The notes: generated from the letters alone by a model not told the origin. Shown: positions 1-6,607, counted from the stretch's first letter. The stretch is 6,728 bases of DNA from Verrucomicrobiales bacterium (GCA_028293405.1 JAQGOW010000074.1:1-6728); one strand, 5' to 3'. Translations and numbers: made by a program.

Positions 1-31
1 CGCACGCGTTGCTGCAGCGCAACCGAGTGGC

Positions 32-1258
32 GTGGTTCCGGCGAATGAAGATTTGCCGGATATGCAGGGCGAAAAGATGGTCCTGAACATGGGACCGTCG
101 CACCCTGCGACGCATGGCGTCCTCCGCATCATTTTGGAGCTCGATGGTGAAATCATCACGAAGGCGATTCCCGACATCGGCTATCTGCATCGCGGTGATG
201 AAAAGATCGCGGAGAACATGACGTATACGCAGTTTATTCCGTATACGGATCGTCTGGATTATCTCGCGCCTTTGGCCAATAACGTTGCTTACGCTTTGGC
301 TGTGGAGAAGCTTCTTGGCATTGATAAGCAGTTGCCGATTCGTTGCCAATATATTCGCGTGATTTGTTGCGAATTGGCGCGGATCTCGGCGCATTTGCTG
401 GGCATGGGCGCGTTTGCGATGGATGTCGGCGCGATGACGGTGTTCCTGCACACGTTCACGGAACGCGAAAAGATTTATGATTTGTGCGAGGCGCTGACGG
501 GAGCGCGGTTTACGACTAGCTATACTCGCATTGGCGGTGTTGCGCGTGATTTGCCTCCGAGCTGGGTGGCGATGTGTCAGAAATTTATTAACGAAGTCGT
601 CGTCAATATCGATGAGACGGAGAAGTTGCTCTCGCGTAACAGGATTTTTGTTGATCGCACCCGGGACGTTGGGGTGATTAGCCGAGAGGATGCGATTGAT
701 TATGGAATCACTGGTCCGAATCTGCGCGGCAGCGGCGTGAACCATGATATTCGCAAAGCGCATCCTTATTTAATCTACAGCGAACTGGATTTTGAAATTC
801 CGGTCGGCTCGGTGGGCGATTGTTATGATCGTTACCTGGTTCGCATCGAAGAAATGCGCCAGAGCGTTCGGATTTTGCAGCAGTGTCTCGATAAGTTACC
901 GGGCGGCGCGGATAACGGCGTCAAAGAGCCGGTCAATGTGCCGGATGGTAAGGTCGTTTTGCCGACGAAGAAAAAAGTTTTGACGAGCATGGAGGAGTTG
1001 ATTCATCAATTTATCCTCGTGACGCAGGGTGTGAATGCGCCGGTTGGAGAAGTTTATTTCGGCGCGGAAAATCCGAAGGGCGAACTTGGTTTTTATATCA
1101 ACAGCAAAGGCGGCGGCACTCCGAATCGGATGAAGATTCGTGCGCCATCGTTTGTCAATTTGAGCATTTTGCCGCACGTGATGCCCGGACATATGATTAG
1201 TGATACGGTCGCGATCTTTGGATCGCTCGACTTCGTAATGGGGGAATGCGACCGATGA
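32..1258 (+). CDS. nuoD: NADH-quinone oxidoreductase subunit D (NuoD, 49 kDa-type), 5' end uncertain
   Basis: NuoD is the peripheral-arm subunit of complex I that, with NuoB, forms the quinone-binding cavity. It descends from the large subunit of [NiFe] hydrogenases but carries no metal centre. Seen: the N-terminal signature LNMGPSHPATHGVLR, whose His residues line the quinone site in known structures; then GYLHRGDEKIAE, and YTQFIPYTDRLDYLAP. The C-terminal block contains GGGTPNRMKIRAPSF and ends in the family-typical DFVMGECDR, so the 3' end is complete. The length (408 aa from GTG 32) fits the family's ~400 aa. The start is not settled: the frame stays open to the left edge, so a start outside the window (or a NuoCD fusion) is possible. 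ATG 62, 16 nt before the family core MVLNMGP, is the alternative inside the window. Neither inside start has a good Shine-Dalgarno. The TGA overlaps the nuoE ATG by 4 nt. Confidence 0.96.
   Translation: MVPANEDLPDMQGEKMVLNMGPSHPATHGVLRIILELDGEIITKAIPDIGYLHRGDEKIAENMTYTQFIPYTDRLDYLAPLANNVAYALAVEKLLGIDKQLPIRCQYIRVICCELARISAHLLGMGAFAMDVGAMTVFLHTFTEREKIYDLCEALTGARFTTSYTRIGGVARDLPPSWVAMCQKFINEVVVNIDETEKLLSRNRIFVDRTRDVGVISREDAIDYGITGPNLRGSGVNHDIRKAHPYLIYSELDFEIPVGSVGDCYDRYLVRIEEMRQSVRILQQCLDKLPGGADNGVKEPVNVPDGKVVLPTKKKVLTSMEELIHQFILVTQGVNAPVGEVYFGAENPKGELGFYINSKGGGTPNRMKIRAPSFVNLSILPHVMPGHMISDTVAIFGSLDFVMGECDR
1240..1245 (+). promoter_or_regulatory. Ribosome binding site deciding the nuoE start
   Basis: The purine run GGGGGA inside the last codons of nuoD sits 9 nt before ATG 1255. 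That spacing supports ATG 1255 and argues against the in-frame ATG 1246, which directly abuts the run. The site lies in translated nuoD sequence, consistent with coupled translation of D and E. Confidence 0.6.
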
Positions 1259-1740
1259 GCTTCGCCGTTCCACCTGACATGGAAAAAGAGCTGGATGAGT
1301 TGGTGACTCATTACCCGCAAAAACGCAGTGCGTCGCTGATGTTTTTGCACGCAATTCAGGAGCGTTTTGGTCACGTTTCGCAGGAAGCGATTGAGTGGAC
1401 TGCGAAGAAGCTCGATCTGCAGCCGATCAATGTTTACGAACTGGTCACGTTTTATCCGATGTTTCGGCAGGTGCCGCTCGGGAAGTATCACGTGAAGGTT
1501 TGTCGCACGTTGAGTTGTGCTCTCGGTGGCAGCGCGGAATTACGCGAACATTTTTGTCAGAAGTTGGGCCTTGATGCCAAAGAACACGGCGCGCAAACCA
1601 CGAAGGACGGAAAGTTTACGGTGGAATTTGTGGAGTGCCTGGCCGGTTGCGGCACAGCGCCCGTGATGATGTTGAACGAAGAATTTCATGAAGCCGTGAC
1701 GATCAAAAAGGCTGATGAAATGCTGGCGAGGTGCAAATGA
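1255..1740 (+). CDS. nuoE: NADH-quinone oxidoreductase subunit E (NuoE, 24 kDa-type)
   Basis: NuoE is the thioredoxin-fold subunit of the NADH dehydrogenase module. It holds the off-path [2Fe-2S] cluster N1a and pairs with NuoF. Seen in 161 aa: an N-terminal helical part (about residues 8-55) and the family block INVYELVTFYPMF (58-70). The four cluster ligands are in the usual CX4C...CX3C pattern: C83 and C88 (VCRTLSC), C128 and C132 (ECLAGCGTAP). The length is typical of the family (~160-170 aa). I chose ATG 1255 because it overlaps the nuoD stop in an ATGA arrangement and has a G-rich ribosome site 9 nt upstream; ATG 1246 would add three residues. It is followed after only 2 nt by the encoded CCA end of a tRNA gene on the other strand, so the two genes converge with no space for a terminator. 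Confidence 0.97.
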   Translation: MSFAVPPDMEKELDELVTHYPQKRSASLMFLHAIQERFGHVSQEAIEWTAKKLDLQPINVYELVTFYPMFRQVPLGKYHVKVCRTLSCALGGSAELREHFCQKLGLDAKEHGAQTTKDGKFTVEFVECLAGCGTAPVMMLNEEFHEAVTIKKADEMLARCK

Positions 1741-1742
1741 AG

Positions 1743-1816
1743 TGGCTGCCCGACATGGATTTGAACCATGACAAGCAGATTCAGAGTCTGCTGTGCTACC
1801 GTTACACCATCGGGCA
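1743..1816 (-). tRNA. tRNA-Gln (anticodon CTG), CCA end encoded
   Basis: Read on the minus strand, the 71-nt body folds as a full cloverleaf. The acceptor stem TGCCCGA/TCGGGCA is perfect (7 bp), beginning with the U1-A72 pair typical of tRNA-Gln. The D arm is GTGT/GCAC with loop AACGGTA. The anticodon stem GCAGA/TCTGC is 5 bp with loop CTCTGAA, so the anticodon is CTG at 1777-1779, reading CAG. The variable loop is 4 nt (TTGT). The T stem CATGG/CCATG has loop TTCAAAT. Discriminator G73 (position 1746) also fits glutamine, and CCA is encoded at 1743-1745. The gene lies antisense to the nuo message, 2 nt past the nuoE stop and 89 nt before the nuoF start. I see no sign of decay, so it looks functional. 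Confidence 0.95.
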
Positions 1817-1830
1817 AGTAAGCAGTAGCA

Positions 1831-1858
1831 AAGGTAAAGAATTCGTCGGCAGAGTCAA
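1831..1858 (-). promoter_or_regulatory. Candidate sigma70-type promoter for the tRNA-Gln gene
   Basis: On the minus strand a TTGACT (-35-like, positions 1858-1853) is followed after 16 nt by TACCTT (-10-like, 1836-1831). The expected start of transcription is near 1824, about 8 nt before the mature tRNA 5' end at 1816. The -35 matches consensus in 5 of 6 bases, but the -10 matches in only 3 of 6 (T1, A2, T6). Position and spacing are right for a tRNA leader, though this is pattern reading only. It lies in the nuoF 5' leader and points away from nuoF. Confidence 0.45.
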
Positions 1859-1889
1859 GGGTGTGCGCTGCTCGTCACTCACAAATTTT

Positions 1890-1895
1890 AGAAGG
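1890..1895 (+). promoter_or_regulatory. Ribosome binding site of nuoF
   Basis: AGAAGG lies 10 nt before ATG 1906. It fixes the nuoF start there rather than at the in-frame GTG 1861, which would add 15 residues (beginning CAARHSQ) that lie upstream of this site and do not resemble NuoF. Confidence 0.65.
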
Positions 1896-1905
1896 TAAAT
1901 CGAAC

Positions 1906-3342
1906 ATGCCGCAAGAATACCGACTCATTCTAAAGCACGCCGATGAACCCGGTTACACACCGGACATTGATTGCTATATGCGGAACGGCGGTTACGAGAC
2001 GCTCAAAAAAGCGCTCTCGTTTCAGACGAAGGATTTGCCGGACGGCAAGAAGCAAACGCCGCAGGAACAGATTCGGCAGGAAGTCACGACGTCCGGTTTG
2101 CGCGGTCGCGGTGGCGCGGGTTTTTCGTGTGGGTTGAAGTGGTCGCTGGTTGATCGCAAGAGCGGGAAGCCGATTTACATGATTTGTAACGCGGACGAAT
2201 CTGAGCCGGGAACTTTCAAGGATCGCCAGATCATTCACAAGGACCCGCATCAATTGATTGAAGGGATGATCGTCGCGTGTTTCGGGAACGACGTTCACCT
2301 CGCCTATATATATATCCGCGGCGAAATGCCGGAGGGTGCGCGTATTTTAAATCGGGCCCTCGCGGAAGCGCGCGCGAAGAATTTTCTCGGCAAAAATATT
2401 TTAGGCAAAGGTTACGATCTCGAGATTCATATCCACCGCGGCGCGGGTGCTTACATTTGCGGTGAGGAAACCGGGTTGATTGAATCGCTCGAAGGCAAGC
2501 GCGCTTACCCGCGCATCAAGCCGCCTTACTTCCCTGCCATTCTCGGGCTCTACATGTGCCCGACGATTGTGAACAACGTCGAGACGCTCGCGGCGGTGAA
2601 ACACATCGTGCAAATGGGCGGCGCGGAATATGCGAAGCTGGGCACGCCTAATAATACTGGCACGCGTATCGTCAGTGTGAGCGGGCACGTGAAGAAGCCC
2701 GGGTATTTCGAAGTGGAAGTCGGCAAGGCGACACTCGGTGAATTGATTTTCGACGAGAAGTTTGGCGGCGGATTGCGTGATGGTCGCAAGCTGAAGGCGA
2801 TTATTCCTGGCGGGTCGTCGGCTAAAGTTTTCAAGGCGGGCGAGAAATTTAAAGTGAAACGCAAAGGTCCGGATGGGCAGTTGACGCCCGTCGAAGTTGA
2901 CCTGCTCGATTTGCCTTACGATTTTGATTCGCTTCAACAAGCCGGCAGTATGTCCGGTTCCGGCGCGATTATCGTGATGGATGATTCGACGGACATTGTC
3001 GCCGCGCTGGCGAATTTGTCGGAATTTTACGCGCATGAAAGTTGCGGTCAATGCACGCCGTGCCGCGAAGGTTCGCTTTGGATGAGCAAAGCGTTGCATC
3101 GTTTGACGAATGGACACGGTCGCAAACAGGATGCGGATTACTTGATTCGCATTGCGCAAGGTATTCAAGGCCGCACGATTTGCGCGTTTGGGGAAGCTTG
3201 CTCCTGGCCGGTGTTGAGTTTTATCAACAAGTTTAAAGACGAATTTGAAGCGCGCGGTGCACGCGACGAAGCGAAGCACAGCAGCAGCGCCGGCGCTGGG
3301 CCGAGCGGTGAAATGAGAATTGCTGCGAGCCCGCAACATTGA
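1906..3342 (+). CDS. nuoF: NADH-quinone oxidoreductase subunit F (NuoF, 51 kDa-type, FMN- and NADH-binding)
   Basis: NuoF oxidises NADH: it binds NADH and FMN and passes electrons to its [4Fe-4S] cluster N3, on the cytoplasmic tip of complex I. Seen: the FMN glycine loop GRGGAGF (residues 67-73), the nucleotide-binding block CNADESEPGTFKDR (94-107), and GAGAYICGEE (179-188) followed by SLEGKRAYPR and NNVET. The N3 ligands are C380, C383 and C386 (CGQCTPC) with C426 (RTICAFGEA) 40 residues on, the family spacing. At 478 aa it is longer than usual (~420-445). The extra length is a basic loop of roughly 20 residues after GGSS (about 306-338) and a ~30-residue Ala/Ser-rich tail after the conserved end. 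The canonical GF[SP]TG reads GFSCG here (C75). The start was chosen from the ribosome site at 1890-1895. It is the only nuo gene here not coupled to the one before it, since a 165-nt gap with a tRNA separates it from nuoE; nuoG follows after 6 nt. Confidence 0.97.
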   Translation: MPQEYRLILKHADEPGYTPDIDCYMRNGGYETLKKALSFQTKDLPDGKKQTPQEQIRQEVTTSGLRGRGGAGFSCGLKWSLVDRKSGKPIYMICNADESEPGTFKDRQIIHKDPHQLIEGMIVACFGNDVHLAYIYIRGEMPEGARILNRALAEARAKNFLGKNILGKGYDLEIHIHRGAGAYICGEETGLIESLEGKRAYPRIKPPYFPAILGLYMCPTIVNNVETLAAVKHIVQMGGAEYAKLGTPNNTGTRIVSVSGHVKKPGYFEVEVGKATLGELIFDEKFGGGLRDGRKLKAIIPGGSSAKVFKAGEKFKVKRKGPDGQLTPVEVDLLDLPYDFDSLQQAGSMSGSGAIIVMDDSTDIVAALANLSEFYAHESCGQCTPCREGSLWMSKALHRLTNGHGRKQDADYLIRIAQGIQGRTICAFGEACSWPVLSFINKFKDEFEARGARDEAKHSSSAGAGPSGEMRIAASPQH

Positions 3343-3348
3343 TTTGCC

Positions 3349-4602
3349 ATGTCCAACGGAGTTTTAACTGAACAAAAGCCTGCGCCGCCACCGATCGAAA
3401 AGATCAAGGTGAAGATCGACGGCAAGGAAATCGAAGTGCCGAAGATGATGCCCGATTGGCAGGGCAAACTTCAGGCCACGACCATGCTGCAAGCGTGCGA
3501 ACTCGCCGGTGTCGAGGTGCCGCATTATTGCTATCATCCGAAGCTGCCGGTCGCGGGAAATTGCCGCATGTGCCTGGTGGAATTCGGCACGCCGATGATG
3601 GGCCCGGACAGGAAACCGGTTTTGAATCCGGATGGCACGCCGAAGATTGCGCGTTCGGTTCTCCCCTACGAACCGACTTCCGCCCGTGGCGCGATTGCGT
3701 GCGCGAGTCCGATTTCGCCAGGGATGGAAATTTATCCAAGTTCGCCCGCAACGAAACAGATGCGTGAAGGCGTTCTGGAATATCTGCTGATTAATCACCC
3801 GCTCGATTGCCCGATCTGCGACCAGGCCGGTGAATGCAAATTGCAGGAGTATTCGGTCGATTACGGAAAAGCATCGAGTCGTTTTGCCGAAGAGAAGGTT
3901 CATAAGCCAAAGCAAGTGAATCTCGGACCGCGCGTGATGCTTGATGACGAGCGTTGCATTCTTTGCTCGCGCTGCATTCGTTTCACAAAAGACATCGCCA
4001 AGGACGACGCACTAGGTTTTGTCGAACGCGGCAGTCACAGCACGTTGACGAAATTTCCCGGAAAGAATTTTGATAATAATTACACGCTCAACACGGTGGA
4101 CATCTGCCCTGTCGGCGCGTTGACGTCGAAAGATTTTCGATTCCAGATGCGGGTTTGGTTCTTGAAAGAATCCAAGAGCATCTGCACGAGTTGCGGCACG
4201 GGTTGCAATATCGTGATGGGTTCGCGCGAAAATAAAGTTTATCGATACGAACCACGCGAAAACGATGCCGTGAATTCCTGCTGGATGTGCGATCACGGGC
4301 GCTTGAATTACAAGTGGATCAATCGCGATGATCGCCTGACGAAAGTCGGTGGGTCGAAGTTGAATGTGCAATATCAAGATGGCGCGTGGTCGACTGCACT
4401 GCGGGCTGTTTCGGATGCGTTGAAGAATGCAGCGACGGGTTCGGTTGCGATTATCGCTTCGGCTCGCCAGACGAACGAAGAGCTTTATTTGCTCAAGAAA
4501 CTTGGGAAGAAATACGATGCGTTGACCGATTCAGTGGGGCGCATGGATAAAGGCGATCATCTGTTGCTGAACGCAGATCGCAATCCGAATACGACTGGTT
4601 AG
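3349..4602 (+). CDS. nuoG: NADH-quinone oxidoreductase subunit G (NuoG, 75 kDa-type), N-terminal 417 residues up to an in-frame TAG
   Basis: NuoG wires electrons from NuoE/F toward NuoI. Every iron-sulfur ligand of the bacterial family is present before the stop. The [2Fe-2S] N1b has C61, C72, C75 and C118. The His-ligated [4Fe-4S] N5 has H150, C154, C157 and C163 (HPLDCPICDQAGEC). N4 has C203, C206, C209 and C253 (DICPVGAL). N7 has C279, C282, C286 and C314. From about residue 330 the molybdopterin-oxidoreductase-like region begins, and TAG at codon 418 cuts it. The same frame continues undamaged to 5073, so the full gene would be 3349-5073 (574 codons plus stop), already short against ~780-900 aa in Thermus or E. 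coli. The start ATG lies 6 nt after the nuoF stop without a clear Shine-Dalgarno, so coupling is likely. If the TAG is real, the 417-aa product could still hold all clusters but would lack the C-terminal fold. Confidence 0.93.
   Translation: MSNGVLTEQKPAPPPIEKIKVKIDGKEIEVPKMMPDWQGKLQATTMLQACELAGVEVPHYCYHPKLPVAGNCRMCLVEFGTPMMGPDRKPVLNPDGTPKIARSVLPYEPTSARGAIACASPISPGMEIYPSSPATKQMREGVLEYLLINHPLDCPICDQAGECKLQEYSVDYGKASSRFAEEKVHKPKQVNLGPRVMLDDERCILCSRCIRFTKDIAKDDALGFVERGSHSTLTKFPGKNFDNNYTLNTVDICPVGALTSKDFRFQMRVWFLKESKSICTSCGTGCNIVMGSRENKVYRYEPRENDAVNSCWMCDHGRLNYKWINRDDRLTKVGGSKLNVQYQDGAWSTALRAVSDALKNAATGSVAIIASARQTNEELYLLKKLGKKYDALTDSVGRMDKGDHLLLNADRNPNTTG
4600..4602 (+). other. In-frame amber codon interrupting nuoG
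   Basis: TAG at codon 418 of nuoG, in the context GGT TAG AAG TTA. There is no change of frame across it. One substitution turns it into CAG, AAG, GAG, TTG, TCG, TGG, TAC or TAT. It is the only TAG or TAA in the nuoG frame between the start and the final TGA at 5071-5073. Confidence 0.9.
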
Positions 4603-5073
4603 AAGTTAATCGGCATTGCTCCGGCGGAGCTGGGATCGAACATTCCGAAAATTGCTGACGGCATTCGCGCAGGCAAAATCAAACACCTGATTGTTTTCGG
4701 CGAAGACGTGACGAAGCACGGGATTGGCGCAGATTTGCTTGGCAAATTGGAGTCGCTCATCGTCAGTGATATTTTGCCGAACAAGACGGCCGAACTCGCC
4801 CATTACCTGCTGCCTGGCTGCGCGCATGCGGAGAAGCGCGGCAGTTTTGTGAATGTTAAAGGTCGCGTGCAGCGATTCATGCAAAACATTCAGCCGAAAG
4901 GCAACGCCCGTCCTGAATGGGAATTTTTGCACGAGCTCGTGCACGACGTGACTGGACAAAACGGCTTCGCCACAATCGAAGGACTTTTCAACCAGATGGC
5001 TGCTGAAGTTCCGGCATTCAACAATTTGACCTGGGCTGGACTCGGCGATCACGGAGTGACCGTGCAAATATGA
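4603..5073 (+). pseudogene. nuoG: C-terminal part of nuoG downstream of the in-frame TAG
   Basis: These 156 codons plus TGA continue nuoG in the same frame. They still look like the end of a molybdopterin-oxidoreductase-type domain: GKIKHLIVFGED (a strand and loop typical of the nucleotide-binding fold), DILPNKTAELAHYLLPG, and the family-type AEKRGSFVN-x3-GRVQ motif around codon 494. No further stops or frameshifts have accumulated, so any break is very recent, is a sequence error, or is read through. It is unlikely to be translated separately: the first in-frame start is GTG 4708, 35 codons after the TAG, with only a poor purine stretch before it and the conserved strand already lost. Its TGA overlaps the nuoH ATG (ATGA), so normal coupling to nuoH depends on ribosomes passing the TAG. 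Confidence 0.8.
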
Positions 5074-6110
5074 TGGCGTGGTTTAACAGTTTACCTCCGA
5101 CAGCGCAGATGACGCTTTTCAGTGTGCTGAAAGTCGTCTGCGTGCTAGCCGTGCTCATGCCGATGATCGCTTACTCGACGTTGGCCGAGCGCAAAATTTC
5201 GGCGTGGATTCAAGATCGTCATGGTCCAAACCGCGTGGGTCCTGCCGGAATCTGGCAACCGATTGTTGACGGCGTCAAATCGTTTTTGAAGGAAGACTTC
5301 ACTCCTTCGCATGTCCGCAAAGTTTACTTTTGGCTCGCACCGATGATTTCGATGATCCCGGCGCTGCTGACGATCGCCATCATTCCGTTCGGATCGAATA
5401 TCGGCGCACAAAAGATGGTCATCGCGGACCTGAATGTTGGCATTCTCTACACGTTCGGAATTGTTTCGCTCGGCGTTTACGGAATCGTGCTCGCGGGATA
5501 TGCGTCCAATAACAAATATTCGTTTCTTGGCGGCATCCGTTCCAGCGCGCAGATGATTTCTTACGAAATTGCGATGGGCATGTCGGTGGTGCCGCTGTTC
5601 ATGTTGGTTGGCTCGTTGAACTTGAGCGACGTGATTAGTTACCAAACGCATTGCTGGCTGGCGTTCAAACAACCACTCGCGTTCGTCATTTTCATGATTG
5701 CGGCATTTGCGGAAACGAATCGGTTGCCGTTCGACTTGCCGGAATCGGAACAAGAACTCGTCGGTGGTTATCACACGGAATACAGCTCGATGAAATTCGC
5801 GCTCTTTTTTATGGCCGAATACGCGAACATGATCGCGGCGTCGGCGATGATGGTGACGTTGTTCCTCGGCGGCTGGACCTTGCCCTTCTTCGGGCTTGAT
5901 CAACCTGCGCACAGCATCGGCATGGGCATCGCGCAGATCGCGATTTTCATTGCGAAGATTCTCGTGTTGATGTGCGTTTTCATTTGGGTGCGCTGGATGT
6001 GGCCGCGGTTTCGTTACGACCAATTGATGGATCTCGGTTGGCGCCGATTCATCCCGCTGGCACTCGCAAATATTTTAGTCACAGCACTCGTGCTGTGGGC
6101 CATGGCATGA
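5070..6110 (+). CDS. nuoH: NADH-quinone oxidoreductase subunit H (NuoH, ND1-type membrane subunit)
   Basis: NuoH anchors the peripheral arm in the inner membrane, forms the entrance to the quinone chamber and links it to the proton channels. The 346 aa contain about eight hydrophobic spans, near residues 14-36, 84-106, 124-144, 162-184, 200-218, 244-268, 285-309 and 326-345, as expected for the family. Diagnostic loops are the first cytoplasmic loop ERKISAWIQDRHGPNRVGP (40-58) with the following GIWQPIVDGVKSFLKED, and the acidic loop AFAETNRLPFDLPESEQELV (212-231), whose charged residues are important for quinone chemistry. The start is the ATG of an ATGA overlap with the nuoG stop; ATG 5073 immediately after is an equally possible start, one codon shorter. 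No strong Shine-Dalgarno is visible, so expression probably relies on coupling to nuoG, which the TAG in nuoG could reduce. Confidence 0.97.
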   Translation: MMAWFNSLPPTAQMTLFSVLKVVCVLAVLMPMIAYSTLAERKISAWIQDRHGPNRVGPAGIWQPIVDGVKSFLKEDFTPSHVRKVYFWLAPMISMIPALLTIAIIPFGSNIGAQKMVIADLNVGILYTFGIVSLGVYGIVLAGYASNNKYSFLGGIRSSAQMISYEIAMGMSVVPLFMLVGSLNLSDVISYQTHCWLAFKQPLAFVIFMIAAFAETNRLPFDLPESEQELVGGYHTEYSSMKFALFFMAEYANMIAASAMMVTLFLGGWTLPFFGLDQPAHSIGMGIAQIAIFIAKILVLMCVFIWVRWMWPRFRYDQLMDLGWRRFIPLALANILVTALVLWAMA

Positions 6111-6607
6111 TTGTAAAACGGTCAAAATTAACTTTAGCAGAACGCCTGTATATACCGGCAATTATCGACGGGTTTAGGGTGACGCTTCGCCACTTCTTCA
6201 AAAAGAAAGTGACGATGCAGTATCCGGAGGAGAAGTGGATTGTGCCGGATAATTATCGTGGCGCTCCTTATCTGGTGAAAGATCCGGATGGCCGCACGAA
6301 ATGCGTCTCGTGCCAGCTTTGCGAATTTGTTTGTCCGCCAAAAGCCATCCGCATTACGCCGCCCGGACCTGACGGCACGCCGGAAGTCGGCAACGTCGAA
6401 AAAGCTCCGAAGGAGTTCAAGATCGACATGCTGCGATGTATCTTCTGCGGTTTTTGCCAGGAAGTTTGTCCCGAAGAAGCTATTTTCCTGCAGCGCGATT
6501 ATTCGCTCACCGGCTTGAGCCGGCAGGAAATGATCTACGACAAAGAAAAACTCCTCGCGCTTGGCGGGGTGCATCAGGACAAAATCTGGAAGTGGAAGAA
6601 CAAATGA
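6107..6607 (+). CDS. nuoI: NADH-quinone oxidoreductase subunit I (NuoI, TYKY-type 2x[4Fe-4S])
   Basis: NuoI carries clusters N6a and N6b, the last relay before N2 in NuoB. The 166 aa show an amphipathic N-terminal part that lies on the membrane in known structures (LAERLYIPAIIDGFRVTLRH, 10-29). Two ferredoxin motifs follow: CVSCQLCEFVCP (C66, C69, C72, C76) and CIFCGFCQEVCPEEAI (C111, C114, C117, C121). Between them GRTKC and the segment at 82-110 match the family. The length is normal. I placed the start at ATG 6107 in an ATGA overlap with the nuoH stop. The frame is open upstream to an ATG at 5972, but those 45 codons lie inside conserved nuoH and do not resemble NuoI. After its TGA only 4 nt separate it from the terminal repeat element. 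Confidence 0.97.
   Translation: MIVKRSKLTLAERLYIPAIIDGFRVTLRHFFKKKVTMQYPEEKWIVPDNYRGAPYLVKDPDGRTKCVSCQLCEFVCPPKAIRITPPGPDGTPEVGNVEKAPKEFKIDMLRCIFCGFCQEVCPEEAIFLQRDYSLTGLSRQEMIYDKEKLLALGGVHQDKIWKWKNK

Noticed and set aside
1861..1905. Start of nuoF at GTG 1861
   Set aside because: The extra 15 residues are not family-like and the clear AGAAGG ribosome site lies downstream of this GTG.
2304..2315. TATATATAT run as a possible promoter or repeat
   Set aside because: It simply encodes Tyr-Ile-Tyr-Ile in a conserved part of NuoF; no -35 partner was sought beyond chance expectation.
2401..3339. Long open frame of 312 codons on the minus strand opposite nuoF
   Set aside because: Arg/Ala-rich antisense shadow of a strongly conserved gene, with no family resemblance or ribosome site that I can see.
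4708..5073. A separate small gene starting at GTG 4708
   Set aside because: It is in frame with nuoG and begins in the middle of a conserved strand, with only a weak purine stretch before it; better read as the nuoG C-terminal part after the TAG.
5145..6023. Long open frame of 292 codons on the minus strand opposite nuoH
   Set aside because: It mirrors nuoH codons and gives a His/Arg/Asn-rich protein with no recognisable domain; nuoH is certain on the other strand.
5972..6106. A 45-residue N-terminal extension of NuoI
   Set aside because: It lies wholly in nuoH coding sequence and does not resemble NuoI; ATG 6107 with its ATGA overlap is the standard start.
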